Source of the DNA: TMED14 sp002167805
GTDB lineage: Bacteria > Bacteroidota > Bacteroidia > Flavobacteriales > Schleiferiaceae
DNA length: 64,000 nt
Assembly (NCBI GenBank): GCA_965655795.1
Contig: CBFHHY010000005.1
Coordinates: forward strand, 1 to 64,000
Direction: 5' to 3'
The position numbers and the translations under genes were made by a program. Position 1 is the stretch's first letter. Each line of letters begins with the position of its first letter. The notes below the pieces were generated by a model, which did not search any database, was not told the DNA's origin, and worked only from the letters and a program-made list of their open reading frames with translations. This document shows positions 54,337-62,365 of this stretch, one piece after another.

Positions 54337-55206
54337 ATGCCTAATTTAAAAGGGACTAGATTAAATAAATTTATTAGTCAGAGCGGCTACTGTAGTCGAA
54401 GGCAGGCAGATGTATATATAGAAAGTGGTCAGGTAAAGTTAAACGGGAAAAAGGCTAATATAGGAGATCTTGTTTTTTCCGGAAATACAGTCATGGTTAA
54501 CGGCTTTTCTTTGGATATCAAAGATGACGTGGCGCCAATCTTTATTCTTTTAAATAAGCCAGTAGGTATAACCAGTACTACCGAAAAAGGTGTTAAGGGA
54601 AATATTGTAGATTTTGTTAATTATCCAGAAAGAATTTTTCCTGTTGGACGACTTGATAAAGATTCACAGGGACTGATATTTTTAACAAATGATGGAGACA
54701 TAGTAAATAAAATATTGAGATCGGGCAATGAGCACAAAAAAGAATATCTGGTTACAGTCGACAAAAAACTTTTAGATAATGATCTCGAGAAGATGAGAAA
54801 AGGTATACCAATTCTCGGGACGGTTACAAAAAAATGCATTATCCAAAAGGAAGGGCAATTTGTATTCCGTATCACTTTAACACAAGGCTTGAATCGTCAA
54901 ATCAGAAGAATGTGTGAGTATGTAGGCTACCAGGTCAAAAAACTTGAAAGAGTTAATATTATGGGCATTTCAAGTGATGGACTAAAGCCTGGAGACTGGA
55001 GAAATGCCTCGGATAAGGAGATTCAAATGATATATAATGCTACGCAATTTTCGAAATCAGAAAATGAGCCCAAAGCACCTAAAAGTCAGGTGAAAAAGCG
55101 AAATAACAGAAATAACAAGAAGGCTAAGAGTAATCAAAAAGTTAAAACTAAGCCTCCAAAGTTTTCCCGAAATCAGACGGGTCCTAGCTCAAAAAGAAGA
55201 AAATAA
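54337..55206 (+). CDS. rluF: 23S rRNA pseudouridine synthase, RluF/RsuA family
   Basis: A 289-residue enzyme with an S4 domain (LNKFISQSGYCSRRQADVYIESGQVKLNGKKANIGD) and the RsuA-family catalytic domain. The key motif GRLDKDSQGLIFLTNDGD contains the catalytic Asp; LNKPVGITSTTEKGVKGNIVDFVNYP and GLNRQIRRMCEYVGY also match. The wording is closest to RluF, which modifies U2604 of 23S rRNA. The last 50 residues are a lysine- and asparagine-rich basic tail (KKRNNRNNKKAKSN) that may bind RNA. The ATG at 54337 was chosen because it opens at the conserved MPNLKGTRLNKFIS. Confidence 0.88.
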   Translation: MPNLKGTRLNKFISQSGYCSRRQADVYIESGQVKLNGKKANIGDLVFSGNTVMVNGFSLDIKDDVAPIFILLNKPVGITSTTEKGVKGNIVDFVNYPERIFPVGRLDKDSQGLIFLTNDGDIVNKILRSGNEHKKEYLVTVDKKLLDNDLEKMRKGIPILGTVTKKCIIQKEGQFVFRITLTQGLNRQIRRMCEYVGYQVKKLERVNIMGISSDGLKPGDWRNASDKEIQMIYNATQFSKSENEPKAPKSQVKKRNNRNNKKAKSNQKVKTKPPKFSRNQTGPSSKRRK

Positions 55207-55230
55207 AAGGGCCTTCATTTGAAGGCCCTT
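55207..55230. terminator. Bidirectional intrinsic terminator between rluF and the NTF2-like gene
   Basis: A perfect 10-bp inverted repeat (AAGGGCCTTC - ATTT - GAAGGCCCTT) begins right after the rluF stop. It is flanked by an A-rich stretch on the left, which is a T tract for the leftward gene, and by TTATTATAATTATT on the right. It can end transcription from both convergent genes. Confidence 0.85.
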
Positions 55231-55248
55231 ATTATAATTATTCAGGTT

Positions 55249-56169
55249 CTATTCAACCCATAAAACTTCTCGAGTAATTTTCCCTTCATCATCAAAGGAA
55301 TGGCTTAAGTGAATGAAATCTCTTTTTTCAGTTGTTTCATCACCTTTCTTTGTTACACTCATGTGGTTCCACCATGAGAGGACTTCCCATCCTCCTTCAC
55401 CTTTTTCATAACGAATAGCATCGGGATAACCGTAAACTTCCATTCTTCTAGCAATGGATCCTCCAATTCCTTTTTCCCACAATTTAAATCTTTCTGCTAA
55501 GCTGATTTTACTGTAGTTCTCTGTGTCTCCGCCTCCTTTTTTGTAAAATTTAGCATCGTCAGAGAAAAATGTTGCCATTTTATTGGCATCACCACGTTCA
55601 TAGGCCTCTACCAAGCCTTTTAATTGTTCAATGAAAGGATGCTCATCATAGACTATTCCATTTCTATGGGCTCCAAAAGAATTTTGAATTTGTGAGTAAA
55701 ATGACTCTGTATCGTAATACGTAAACCATTTAACTATTTTATTCTCAGGTGAAACCAAATATTCATCATGAAATGTGGTTCTTACAGTATCCCCGGAATT
55801 TTTATTCACAGCTATAAAATCTGTCCAGTCAAAGACCCATGTACCTGTTTTATCTCCTTTATATTTTATCACATCTGGGGTTCCAACACCTTTTCTGCTA
55901 ATATCAATCACAAAGTTTTTCATCCACCACTCTGTTGACTTTAAGTCATCTTCAAGCCCACGTGATTCTGAATAGTCACCATTAGTCCAAATTTTGACAT
56001 CTTTTGAGTAATGGTTTCCGTATGACTCAATGTCTCCATCTATAAATGACTTATACATGCTATTAATAACATCAAGTGCAGGGTGACTTGAATATAACAC
56101 TCCACTTTTTTTTGTCTGAGCAAACATCATTAATGGAGCGAGTGCAAAGATTAAAATTATTTTTTTCAT
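55249..56169 (-). CDS. Secreted tandem NTF2/SnoaL-like protein
   Basis: A 306-residue exported protein with a signal peptide (MKKIILIFALAPLMMFAQ). It contains two copies of an NTF2/SnoaL-like cone fold. The first is about 30-160 (MYKSFIDGDIESYGNHYSKDVKIWTNG ... TGTWVFDWTDFIAV ... DEYLVSPENKIVKWFTYYD). The second is about 180-305 (LVEAYERGDANKMATFFSDDAKFYKKG ... GWEVLSWWNHMSVTKKGD ... HSFDDEGKITREVLWVE). No catalytic set can be named, so function is unknown. I moved the start to MKKII, because the longer frame runs through the tandem repeat in the promoter. Confidence 0.72.
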   Translation of the reverse strand: MKKIILIFALAPLMMFAQTKKSGVLYSSHPALDVINSMYKSFIDGDIESYGNHYSKDVKIWTNGDYSESRGLEDDLKSTEWWMKNFVIDISRKGVGTPDVIKYKGDKTGTWVFDWTDFIAVNKNSGDTVRTTFHDEYLVSPENKIVKWFTYYDTESFYSQIQNSFGAHRNGIVYDEHPFIEQLKGLVEAYERGDANKMATFFSDDAKFYKKGGGDTENYSKISLAERFKLWEKGIGGSIARRMEVYGYPDAIRYEKGEGGWEVLSWWNHMSVTKKGDETTEKRDFIHLSHSFDDEGKITREVLWVE

Positions 56170-56375
56170 AATAGAATTTGTTTTATTTAATAGCGCTAAT
56201 ATGATAAAAAATACACAGAACAATATTATCATTTCACAGAACAATATTATCATTTCGTTAAATCCAAGTATTTGAGATATGAATAAGTATATTTAAACCG
56301 AAATATTTAACATTTTTAACTAGTATTGTTTCAAATTAACACAAACACAAAATTCTATTATGAAAAAAATAATTT
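56154..56375. repeat. 26-nt inverted repeat spanning the starts of two divergent NTF2-like genes
   Basis: The leader and first codons of the two divergent genes are identical for 26 bases. The right arm is at 56350-56375 (around ATTCTATTATGAAAAAAATA) and the left arm is its exact reverse complement at 56154-56179. The arms include about 10 nt upstream of each ATG and the first codons for M-K-K-I-I. The arms are 170 bp apart, so this is not a simple hairpin terminator. Confidence 0.8.
56214..56255. repeat. Perfect 21-bp tandem duplication in a divergent promoter region
   Basis: Two identical 21-bp units (CACAGAACAATATTATCA plus TTT), at 56214-56234 and 56235-56255, follow without a gap. They lie in the 190-bp region between the two divergent NTF2-like genes, 45-86 bp upstream of the leftward start. 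No third copy is seen. Confidence 0.95.
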
Positions 56376-56896
56376 ATGCCTTTTGCATTATAGGGCTTCT
56401 AACCGCCTCCTGCCAAAACGGCAAATCAGAACATGATGCTCATGCTCATGCTGCAATGATATTGGAGCAAAAATTCCAAGAGAACTGTGAGACAGTCAAA
56501 ACATATATAGAGGGTCTCCAGAGCGGTAACGTTGATTATTCGTTATTCGCAGACGATTTTTATCGTATTAACACTGCTTTTCGGGCTAAAAAAGACACTG
56601 TTACGTTAACCGAGTTCATTGATTCACGTGCGGGTTTTGCGGCTGCATATGATGCAGAAATTATAATTGAACCAGTTTTATTGCCTGGAGTCTTAGCTGA
56701 GACTGGAGAGCCGAATGGGTCTGTAAGATATTATAGTCAATGGAGACTTACTACAAAGCCAACGGATGATAAGCCTTCAAGAGAGGCAACTATTAAGCTT
56801 TATGAATCTTTTGATTTTAATGAAGAAGGTAAGATATCAATAAATATGGTTTACGGAGATTTTTCTGCTATGTTTCAGTATTTGAATGATCAGTGA
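56360..56896 (+). CDS. NTF2-like lipoprotein
   Basis: A 178-residue lipoprotein: IIYAFCIIGLLTASCQNG ends in a lipobox Cys. A short His-rich linker (EHDAHAHAAM) leads into a single NTF2/SnoaL-like domain (VKTYIEGLQSGNVDYSLFADDFYRI ... SVRYYSQWRLTTKPTD ... YESFDFNEEGKISINMVYGDFSAMF). Function is unknown. It shares its 5' leader with the divergent tandem NTF2-like gene (see the 26-nt inverted repeat). It ends 39 bp before a strong terminator. Confidence 0.68.
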   Translation: MKKIIYAFCIIGLLTASCQNGKSEHDAHAHAAMILEQKFQENCETVKTYIEGLQSGNVDYSLFADDFYRINTAFRAKKDTVTLTEFIDSRAGFAAAYDAEIIIEPVLLPGVLAETGEPNGSVRYYSQWRLTTKPTDDKPSREATIKLYESFDFNEEGKISINMVYGDFSAMFQYLNDQ

Positions 56897-56935
56897 ATGA
56901 CAAAGGGCTAGATAAGATACTTTAAGCATTAAAAC

Positions 56936-56964
56936 AAAAAAGCCCGCTATATGCGGGCTTTTTT
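56936..56964. terminator. Bidirectional intrinsic terminator
   Basis: A6-GCCCGC, loop TATAT, GCGGGC-T6: a perfect GC stem with A and T tracts on the two sides, placed between the rightward lipoprotein gene and the leftward membrane-protein gene. It can act in both directions. Confidence 0.9.
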
Positions 56965-56979
56965 AGTTCTATAGTTTTA

Positions 56980-57429
56980 TTATTTTACTTCCACGTTTCC
57001 ACTCATTAACCTAGAGAACATCATCAGTCCAATGGCTGCTACAATTCCATGACAAACATGTATCGGTATAGATGTAGGTTGGTCACTTCCCCAGTCCATT
57101 TCAACAAAACCGATAGCACAAAAGAATAAATTAATAGTTACTAGAATTAATGTAAGTCTTTTTGCAGCTAAGTAAACTGCTTTGTTCGATGCATCGAAGG
57201 GTTCGCTCCAAAACGGAGCCATTAAAATAGCTTGGCACATAAATAAAACTATTACCATTGTAGATGCGGGATTCACAAAGAATTCTCCGAGATTGGCAGC
57301 AATTGCGATTAAAGCCCAAATAAATAATCCCCATCGCATTAAAACCACTTTTTTTGATATCAATCCATAGATGCAAAGTCCGGTTATAGCTACAACCAGA
57401 ATAGTAGGTATTAAGAGTTCATTTTCCAT
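56980..57429 (-). CDS. Four-helix membrane protein of unknown function
   Basis: A 149-residue integral membrane protein. Predicted helices are LLIPTILVVAITGLCIYGLI, VLMRWGLFIWALIAIAANLGEFF, MVIVLFMCQAILMAPFW, LTLILVTINLFFCAIGFV and HVCHGIVAAIGLMMFS. I do not recognise the family. The region IPIHVCHGIVAAIG near the C-terminus contains two His and a Cys that could bind a metal or heme, but that is speculation. The gene is bounded by the terminator on its 3' side and a divergent promoter region on its 5' side. Confidence 0.62.
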   Translation of the reverse strand: MENELLIPTILVVAITGLCIYGLISKKVVLMRWGLFIWALIAIAANLGEFFVNPASTMVIVLFMCQAILMAPFWSEPFDASNKAVYLAAKRLTLILVTINLFFCAIGFVEMDWGSDQPTSIPIHVCHGIVAAIGLMMFSRLMSGNVEVK

Positions 57430-57563
57430 TAGATTTTTGTTTTATAGTTAATCTGACCAAGTTAATTGTTATAGAGAATAATTTACGTTATCAAATTATT
57501 AATTTTTAGCAATGTATCGTTGATAATTATTATTTTCGCTTCTTAACCTAAACAAAAAAAACA

Positions 57564-57971
57564 ATGCAAAAAAAATATATTATTTCTTTCTTAGTTGCTT
57601 TCGTCTTATTTATGATTCTTGGCGGGCTTTTCGGCACTTTAATATTCCTTCCAACCTTTGAAACTTGGCATGAAGCATTTCCAGCTGCTGTGAGAGAAAC
57701 TCCAGATGTGGCCTCAGGGTTTCTTGTTGGGATTATTCAACTCGTGGGTTTTGTATACCTTTTCGGTCGTTTAAATATTGATACGTTTTCAGAAGGTGCT
57801 GTTTTTGGAGCTATTTATAGTGTCGCAGTCTGGTTGATAGTCGATCTTCAAATGGTTTCAGTTACTAATATAATTTCTTACGAATATGTGGCCATAGATG
57901 CCGGTTTATCGGCGGCCATGGGAGCTATCATGGGGGCTGTTATTGCTTGGTCAATGAAAAGATTTGCATGA
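57564..57971 (+). CDS. Small membrane protein of unknown function
   Basis: A 135-residue membrane protein with four likely helices: YIISFLVAFVLFMILGGLFGTLIF, SGFLVGIIQLVGFVYLF, GAVFGAIYSVAVWLIVDLQM and AGLSAAMGAIMGAVIAWSM. The Gly/Ala-rich pattern and length resemble small DUF1761-like membrane proteins, but the match is too loose to name. It is divergent from the membrane-protein gene at 56980 and is closed by a terminator. Confidence 0.6.
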   Translation: MQKKYIISFLVAFVLFMILGGLFGTLIFLPTFETWHEAFPAAVRETPDVASGFLVGIIQLVGFVYLFGRLNIDTFSEGAVFGAIYSVAVWLIVDLQMVSVTNIISYEYVAIDAGLSAAMGAIMGAVIAWSMKRFA

Positions 57972-57994
57972 TTTAGTAAAAAGAAGAATTTTTG

Positions 57995-58026
57995 AAAAGT
58001 CTCGTTATTCAACGAGACTTTTTTTT
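57995..58026. terminator. Bidirectional intrinsic terminator
   Basis: AAAAGTCTCGTT, loop ATTC, AACGAGACTTTT and further T: a perfect 12-bp stem with A and T tracts on either side, between the rightward membrane-protein gene and the leftward phzF-like gene. It is the third such symmetrical terminator within 3 kb. Confidence 0.9.
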
Positions 58027-58038
58027 GTCAAATTTTTT

Positions 58039-58839
58039 CTAAATATTATCGGAGGGCAATAAAGCTTCTCCTTGAGAGTATAAAAGGGCTTTCCCCGATA
58101 TGATTACTCGATCTTTTTTATCCTCACAATATAAAAGGCCAGACCGTTTTGATAATTGCTTGGCAACAAGATTCTTGCGTCCTAAACGATCACTCCAGAA
58201 TGGAGTAAGACTGCAATGCGCTGATCCGGTAACTGGGTCTTCTAGAATTGTCGCTTGAGGAGTGAAATATCTAGATACAAAGTCATGGTTTTCACCCTCG
58301 GCTGTAACAATAACACCTCCAGGACTGAGATCTATTTTATCAAATTCTTGGCGGTTAATAACAATATCTTCAATCTCCTTTTGCGAATTATAAACAAGAA
58401 ATAGGTCTCTGGATTTCAATATTTCTTTGGGTGGGATGTTTAAGGCCTTTTCAATTACATTTGGTAAAGCTGAAGGCACAGGTTTCCTCGATGGCAAATT
58501 TAAATGAAGCAAACCTTCACTTTGCGTTACTATCAATTTTCCACTTAATGTTTCAAAGACAATCTTATCACTCGGATATTTGAGAATTTCTTTGATGCAG
58601 AATGCCGCCGCTAAAGTTGCATGACCACAAAGATCCATTTCTATATCAGGCGTAAACCATCGAAGGTGAATAAAATCTTTTTTTATGATAAAAAAAGCTG
58701 TTTCCGGTAATGCGTTTTCCTTGGCGATTTTTAACAGTAAATTATCAGAAGGCCAATATTCTAGGGGGACTACACAGGCGGGATTGCCTTGGAATAATGA
58801 TTCTGCAAAAGCATCTACGTGGTAAATTTTGACACGCAT
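58039..58839 (-). CDS. PhzF-family isomerase
   Basis: A 266-residue diaminopimelate-epimerase-fold protein. The N-terminus VKIYHVDAFAESLFQGNPACVVPL is followed by NALPETAFF (active-site Glu), DLCGHATLAAAFC and ILEDPVTGSAHCSLTPFW, the substrate-binding Gly/Ala loop of PhzF proteins. Most PhzF homologues outside phenazine clusters have no known substrate, and there are no phenazine genes here. It lies 3 bp after the hypothetical gene upstream, so the two are co-transcribed. Confidence 0.9.
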   Translation of the reverse strand: MRVKIYHVDAFAESLFQGNPACVVPLEYWPSDNLLLKIAKENALPETAFFIIKKDFIHLRWFTPDIEMDLCGHATLAAAFCIKEILKYPSDKIVFETLSGKLIVTQSEGLLHLNLPSRKPVPSALPNVIEKALNIPPKEILKSRDLFLVYNSQKEIEDIVINRQEFDKIDLSPGGVIVTAEGENHDFVSRYFTPQATILEDPVTGSAHCSLTPFWSDRLGRKNLVAKQLSKRSGLLYCEDKKDRVIISGKALLYSQGEALLPSDNI

Positions 58840-58842
58840 CTT

Positions 58843-59508
58843 TTAGTATCTATCTCTAATTTCTTGAAGCTTTTTTTGTTTTTCTACTTTTTCAAGGTTG
58901 CGTACTTCATTTTGAAGTTTAAAATCTGTGTAAACGATCCGATAACCAATCCTTCTATATTTATTTTCATCTAGGACAGCAGTCATCACAAGTCCTGTAT
59001 GTCTTCCTCCCCATATGTATCTATCAAAATGACCTTTTTCCACATTTGTGGAAAATTTGGGATACCCATAGACTGTTTTAAAAATTCGAGGGATGACCGT
59101 GCTCTGAGACTCTGCAAACAAAGTTATTTTGTATATCTGAGAATTAATTGTTGAGATAAATATTTTCGATAACGTCCCTCCATCAATTGTTTGATAATTT
59201 TCTGTTCCCGGGTTCACATAGTAAACATCCACCTCATCATATTTTGTATTTACATTTTCAAATTGACGTGTCTCTGAGATTATATTCTCTTGATTGATAT
59301 CAAGAAATTCCATATCATAGGATAATCCTCCTTCAGTTGCAAGGGTCAGGAAATCATAGTCTTCAACATTTGAACGAAGTTTGATATCTCTAAACCCCTT
59401 TTTTTTCTCAAGCACAGACCTTTGTTGTCCTTGAATATTAAAAGCGAAAACAGTTAATAGAATGCCTAAAAGTAGGGGAATGCTAATTCGAGATATTGGA
59501 GAAGGCAT
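58843..59508 (-). CDS. Secreted hypothetical protein
   Basis: A 221-residue exported protein with a signal peptide (ISIPLLLGILLTVFAFNIQGQ). I do not recognise a family. The mature part is beta-rich with aromatic residues (LSYDMEFLDI, YDEVDVYYVNPG, FKTVYGYPKF, HFDRYIWGGRHTGLVMTAVLDE) and ends in a charged helix (EVRNLEKVEKQKKLQEIRDRY). The GFRDIKLRSNVEDYDFLT start resembles proteins that predict binding of a target gene product by elastic strands, but no function can be supported. It is coupled to the downstream phzF-like gene. Confidence 0.6.
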   Translation of the reverse strand: MPSPISRISIPLLLGILLTVFAFNIQGQQRSVLEKKKGFRDIKLRSNVEDYDFLTLATEGGLSYDMEFLDINQENIISETRQFENVNTKYDEVDVYYVNPGTENYQTIDGGTLSKIFISTINSQIYKITLFAESQSTVIPRIFKTVYGYPKFSTNVEKGHFDRYIWGGRHTGLVMTAVLDENKYRRIGYRIVYTDFKLQNEVRNLEKVEKQKKLQEIRDRY

Positions 59509-59558
59509 ATTCTAAGGTTTTTTTGGTAACGTTTAAAGGATTTGAAAGCAAATTTACT

Positions 59559-59566
59559 TAGGTTTG
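59559..59566 (+). promoter_or_regulatory. Putative -7 element upstream of the GH43 gene
   Basis: TAGGTTTG matches TAnnTTTG exactly. It lies 77 bp before the GH43 start in the 135-bp divergent gap, and would give a leader of about 70 nt. No good -33 element stands at the ideal spacing. Confidence 0.35.
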
Positions 59567-59643
59567 GATAAATATACGTTAAGCTCTTTTTAGGACTTGT
59601 TATAACATACCATTAGTTACTAGGTCAATTTAAAATAATAAAA

Positions 59644-61353
59644 ATGAATAAATATCTGTCTCTGTCTTGTTTTATGGCCTTTATCTTTTCTTTTTATAAA
59701 TTGACCGCTCAGACCTACACGAACCCCATAATACCTGGCAGTTTCCCAGATCCTTCGATTTGTCGGGTTGATGATCATTTTTACATAGTGAATTCCTCTT
59801 TTGAGTATTTTCCTGCATTACCTATCCATAAAAGCGATGATTTGATAAATTGGGAATTGATAGGATATGGTTTAGATCATAACAACATAGATTCTTCAAT
59901 TAACCTTTATGATGTTCAGCAAGAGGGGGGAATTCACGCCCCTTCAATTCGTTTTAATAAGGGTCTTTACTATATAGTTTCTACGAATGTTTACAACCCA
60001 TTGGACTCAGAAAAAAAAACAGAGATGGTAAATTTTATTATTACCGCGAATGATCCTAAAGGGCCTTGGTCAAGCCCTCATGTTATAGAGAATGCACCAG
60101 GTATTGACCCGGATATATTTTTTGATGACAATGGAAGAGTCTGGTTTGTGGGAACACATGCGCCAGGAGATATGAATGCAGATGGAATTGGGGAGATCTG
60201 GGCTCAGGAGTTAGATCTTAAAAATTGGAAGTTAATAGGGAGTCGATATACGGTATGGGCGGGGGCGTGCGGAGGTTGTTGCGTAGAAGGTCCACATATT
60301 TATAAAAGAAAAGGCAAATATTATCTCATGGTCGCTGAAGGTGGAACTTCACGTAATCATTCTGTTATGATCGCAATTAGTGATTCTATAAATGGTCTAT
60401 TTGAATCAAATCCTAAAAACCCTATTCTTACTTCCCGACATTTATCGAATGATAATTGGGTAAACAGCACGGGTCACGGAGATTTGGTTGAATTATCAGA
60501 TGGTAGTTGGGCAATGGTTTGTTTGGGTATACGTAATGAAATAAACGGGGCTAGTAATATGGGAAGAGAGACTTTTTTAATGCCTGTTGAGTGGCAGGAA
60601 ACTACTTTGAGATGGGTTGAAGAAAGTCAAGGGGTCTGGAGGCCTCTAATTTATGAATTTCCTGTTGTGTCTCCGAGCACGGGTAGGGTAAATAAGGAAT
60701 CTTCGTTAGTTATTCAAAATACATACCAAAATACAGATTACTCTTTTTTTGATGATTTTTTGTCTGATGATTTAAAACTAGAGTGGAACTTTCGGCGTGT
60801 TCCCAAGTATAAAACTTTCTCTTTAAAAGAGAGAAAAGGATTTTTGCGCCTCCATCTCGACTCTCAGAATTTTGGACTTAGAAAACAATATAGTCTTATT
60901 GGTGTAAGGCAGAGGGAGACATCTTTTTCTTTTTCTGCGAAAATGCATTTTATACCATTAAAAGATGGCGAAGAGTCAGGCATCTCCATATTTCAAAAAG
61001 ATGATGCTTATATCAAATTTACAGTCTTAAGAAATTCGGGTGTTGAGTTTTTGAGTCTTGTAAGGGAATCAGAAAAATTTGGGACTAAGGTTTTAAAAGT
61101 CATGGAATTAAAGGCGTATAATGGCAATATTTCTTTGTCTGCTGAATCCGTTGAAGGGGTTTATAATTTCAAATTTTCTTTAAATAATAGAAAAGGACAT
61201 ACTGATTTTTATAAAGTGGAGAAGGATGCTTTAGTAAGTCATGGATATACAGGTGCGTACTTGGGACTATATGGATCCACAAATTTTGGCAAAGGAAAGT
61301 CACATTCAGATTTTGATTGGGTAAATATCGAGTACTCCAGGAAGGTTAATTAG
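59644..61353 (+). CDS. GH43 family glycoside hydrolase
   Basis: A 569-residue exported glycosidase. A signal peptide (LSLSCFMAFIFSFYKLTAQ) is followed by a five-blade propeller catalytic domain: TYTNPIIPGSFPDPSICRVDDHFYIVNSSFEYFPALPIHKS (catalytic base Asp in PDPSI), IDPDIFFDDNGRVWFVG (Asp modulator) and CCVEGPHIYKRKGKYYLMVAEGG (acid Glu). From about residue 370 a concanavalin-like C-terminal domain follows (DFLSDDLKLEWNFRRVP...). The pattern is that of beta-xylosidase and alpha-L-arabinofuranosidase enzymes. It is alone: no SusC/D or sensor gene is near. The stop overlaps the convergent methyltransferase stop by 8 bp. Confidence 0.92.
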   Translation: MNKYLSLSCFMAFIFSFYKLTAQTYTNPIIPGSFPDPSICRVDDHFYIVNSSFEYFPALPIHKSDDLINWELIGYGLDHNNIDSSINLYDVQQEGGIHAPSIRFNKGLYYIVSTNVYNPLDSEKKTEMVNFIITANDPKGPWSSPHVIENAPGIDPDIFFDDNGRVWFVGTHAPGDMNADGIGEIWAQELDLKNWKLIGSRYTVWAGACGGCCVEGPHIYKRKGKYYLMVAEGGTSRNHSVMIAISDSINGLFESNPKNPILTSRHLSNDNWVNSTGHGDLVELSDGSWAMVCLGIRNEINGASNMGRETFLMPVEWQETTLRWVEESQGVWRPLIYEFPVVSPSTGRVNKESSLVIQNTYQNTDYSFFDDFLSDDLKLEWNFRRVPKYKTFSLKERKGFLRLHLDSQNFGLRKQYSLIGVRQRETSFSFSAKMHFIPLKDGEESGISIFQKDDAYIKFTVLRNSGVEFLSLVRESEKFGTKVLKVMELKAYNGNISLSAESVEGVYNFKFSLNNRKGHTDFYKVEKDALVSHGYTGAYLGLYGSTNFGKGKSHSDFDWVNIEYSRKVN

Positions 61354-62236
61354 TCTTCTCTAAGACAAAAAGCATGTATTTTTTTTCTTTTTGAAACTTT
61401 AAAAAGTCGATAGAAGCCATTTCTTTTTCTATTTTTTGATCAACGGAATCTCTTAACCTTTGAGTCATGAAAAAGAGTTTTGGACGCTTAAAGCGCAGCT
61501 TTTCAAATGCAAAGTGTTTTAGTGGAAATAAAAACCTTGTGGCATACATGTTTATGTATTTCAGTGTAGGAAGGATATTTTCCGTAATATCGCTTTCTAA
61601 GGTTATTTTCCATTTATGAGCCTGAGCTTTATCCCTGAAGTCCTTTAATATGTGACCACTTTTATTGATTCCTTCATCAGTAATTCTAAAATAATCTGTG
61701 ATTATCCATTTTCCCTTTTCAAGTATTATCGATGATGCTTTTTCAAATGCGCTATCAAGATCTATGTACTGCAGAGATTCAGAGTGGATAATCGTCTTGT
61801 ATTTGTTTCTTGAGTCTAAGTTTTCAAATTTTGAATGGTAATATTTTAATTCAGGATAGGTTTTCCTGATGTAGCTGATTTGTTTGCTATTGGGAGTGAG
61901 AACATCAACATTTAATTTGTTTTGAATCATGATCTTAGCTAAGCCTCCCATTCCACATCCTACATCCAAAATAGCGTCTTTAGTGTGTGTAATTTGATCT
62001 ATGATTTTTTGAGAGTAAAGGACTTGAGCATCTTCAATATTTTTTATTGAAATCTCTTCAGGTTTTATGGTTGTATCTGAAAAATAACCATAATGAAGCA
62101 TATCATTACTCAACAGTTTTGAATAAAGATGAAGCTCAAGGTCATATGAAGACTTATCATACTTTTGGCTAGCCCTCTTGTAATTGTTTGCTCTCCACCA
62201 ATTGATTGGGTTTAGAAAGTAGAAAATGCTCTTCAA
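61346..62236 (-). CDS. Class I SAM-dependent methyltransferase
   Basis: A 296-residue methyltransferase. The SAM-binding motif I is AILDVGCGMGGLAKIMI (about 93-108), followed by the acidic residue in VDVLTPN, and IIHSESLQYIDLDSAFEKASSIILEKGKWIITDYF as motifs II and III. The N-terminus has hydrophobic FYFLNPINWW and the layout of the cyclopropane-fatty-acid-synthase or tocopherol-methyltransferase kind (LSNDMLHYGYFSDT). The substrate is probably a lipid or quinol-like molecule; it cannot be fixed from sequence. It is divergent from the Cys-rich peptide gene. Confidence 0.82.
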   Translation of the reverse strand: MKSIFYFLNPINWWRANNYKRASQKYDKSSYDLELHLYSKLLSNDMLHYGYFSDTTIKPEEISIKNIEDAQVLYSQKIIDQITHTKDAILDVGCGMGGLAKIMIQNKLNVDVLTPNSKQISYIRKTYPELKYYHSKFENLDSRNKYKTIIHSESLQYIDLDSAFEKASSIILEKGKWIITDYFRITDEGINKSGHILKDFRDKAQAHKWKITLESDITENILPTLKYINMYATRFLFPLKHFAFEKLRFKRPKLFFMTQRLRDSVDQKIEKEMASIDFLKFQKEKKYMLFVLEKTN

Positions 62237-62365
62237 AATCTTTATAATTTGAAGCTAAATTAGACTAAAAAAAGAAAGTTCTATTTAATCAATATGCCCG
62301 TGTGGATAATATTCAAATAAGGATACTTTGTCCAATTCTGAAAAAATGTCCTTAAATTTGTCTCT

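Noticed and set aside
56170..56253. Longer start of the tandem NTF2-like protein, with a repeated MIILFCE sequence
   Set aside because: The repeat is a translation of the 21-bp tandem duplication in non-coding DNA; a proper signal peptide begins at 56169.
62301..62309. Exact DnaA box (TTATCCACA in reverse) upstream of the Cys-rich peptide
   Set aside because: A single 9-mer is expected about once by chance in 64 kb on two strands; there is no cluster and it is far from dnaA.
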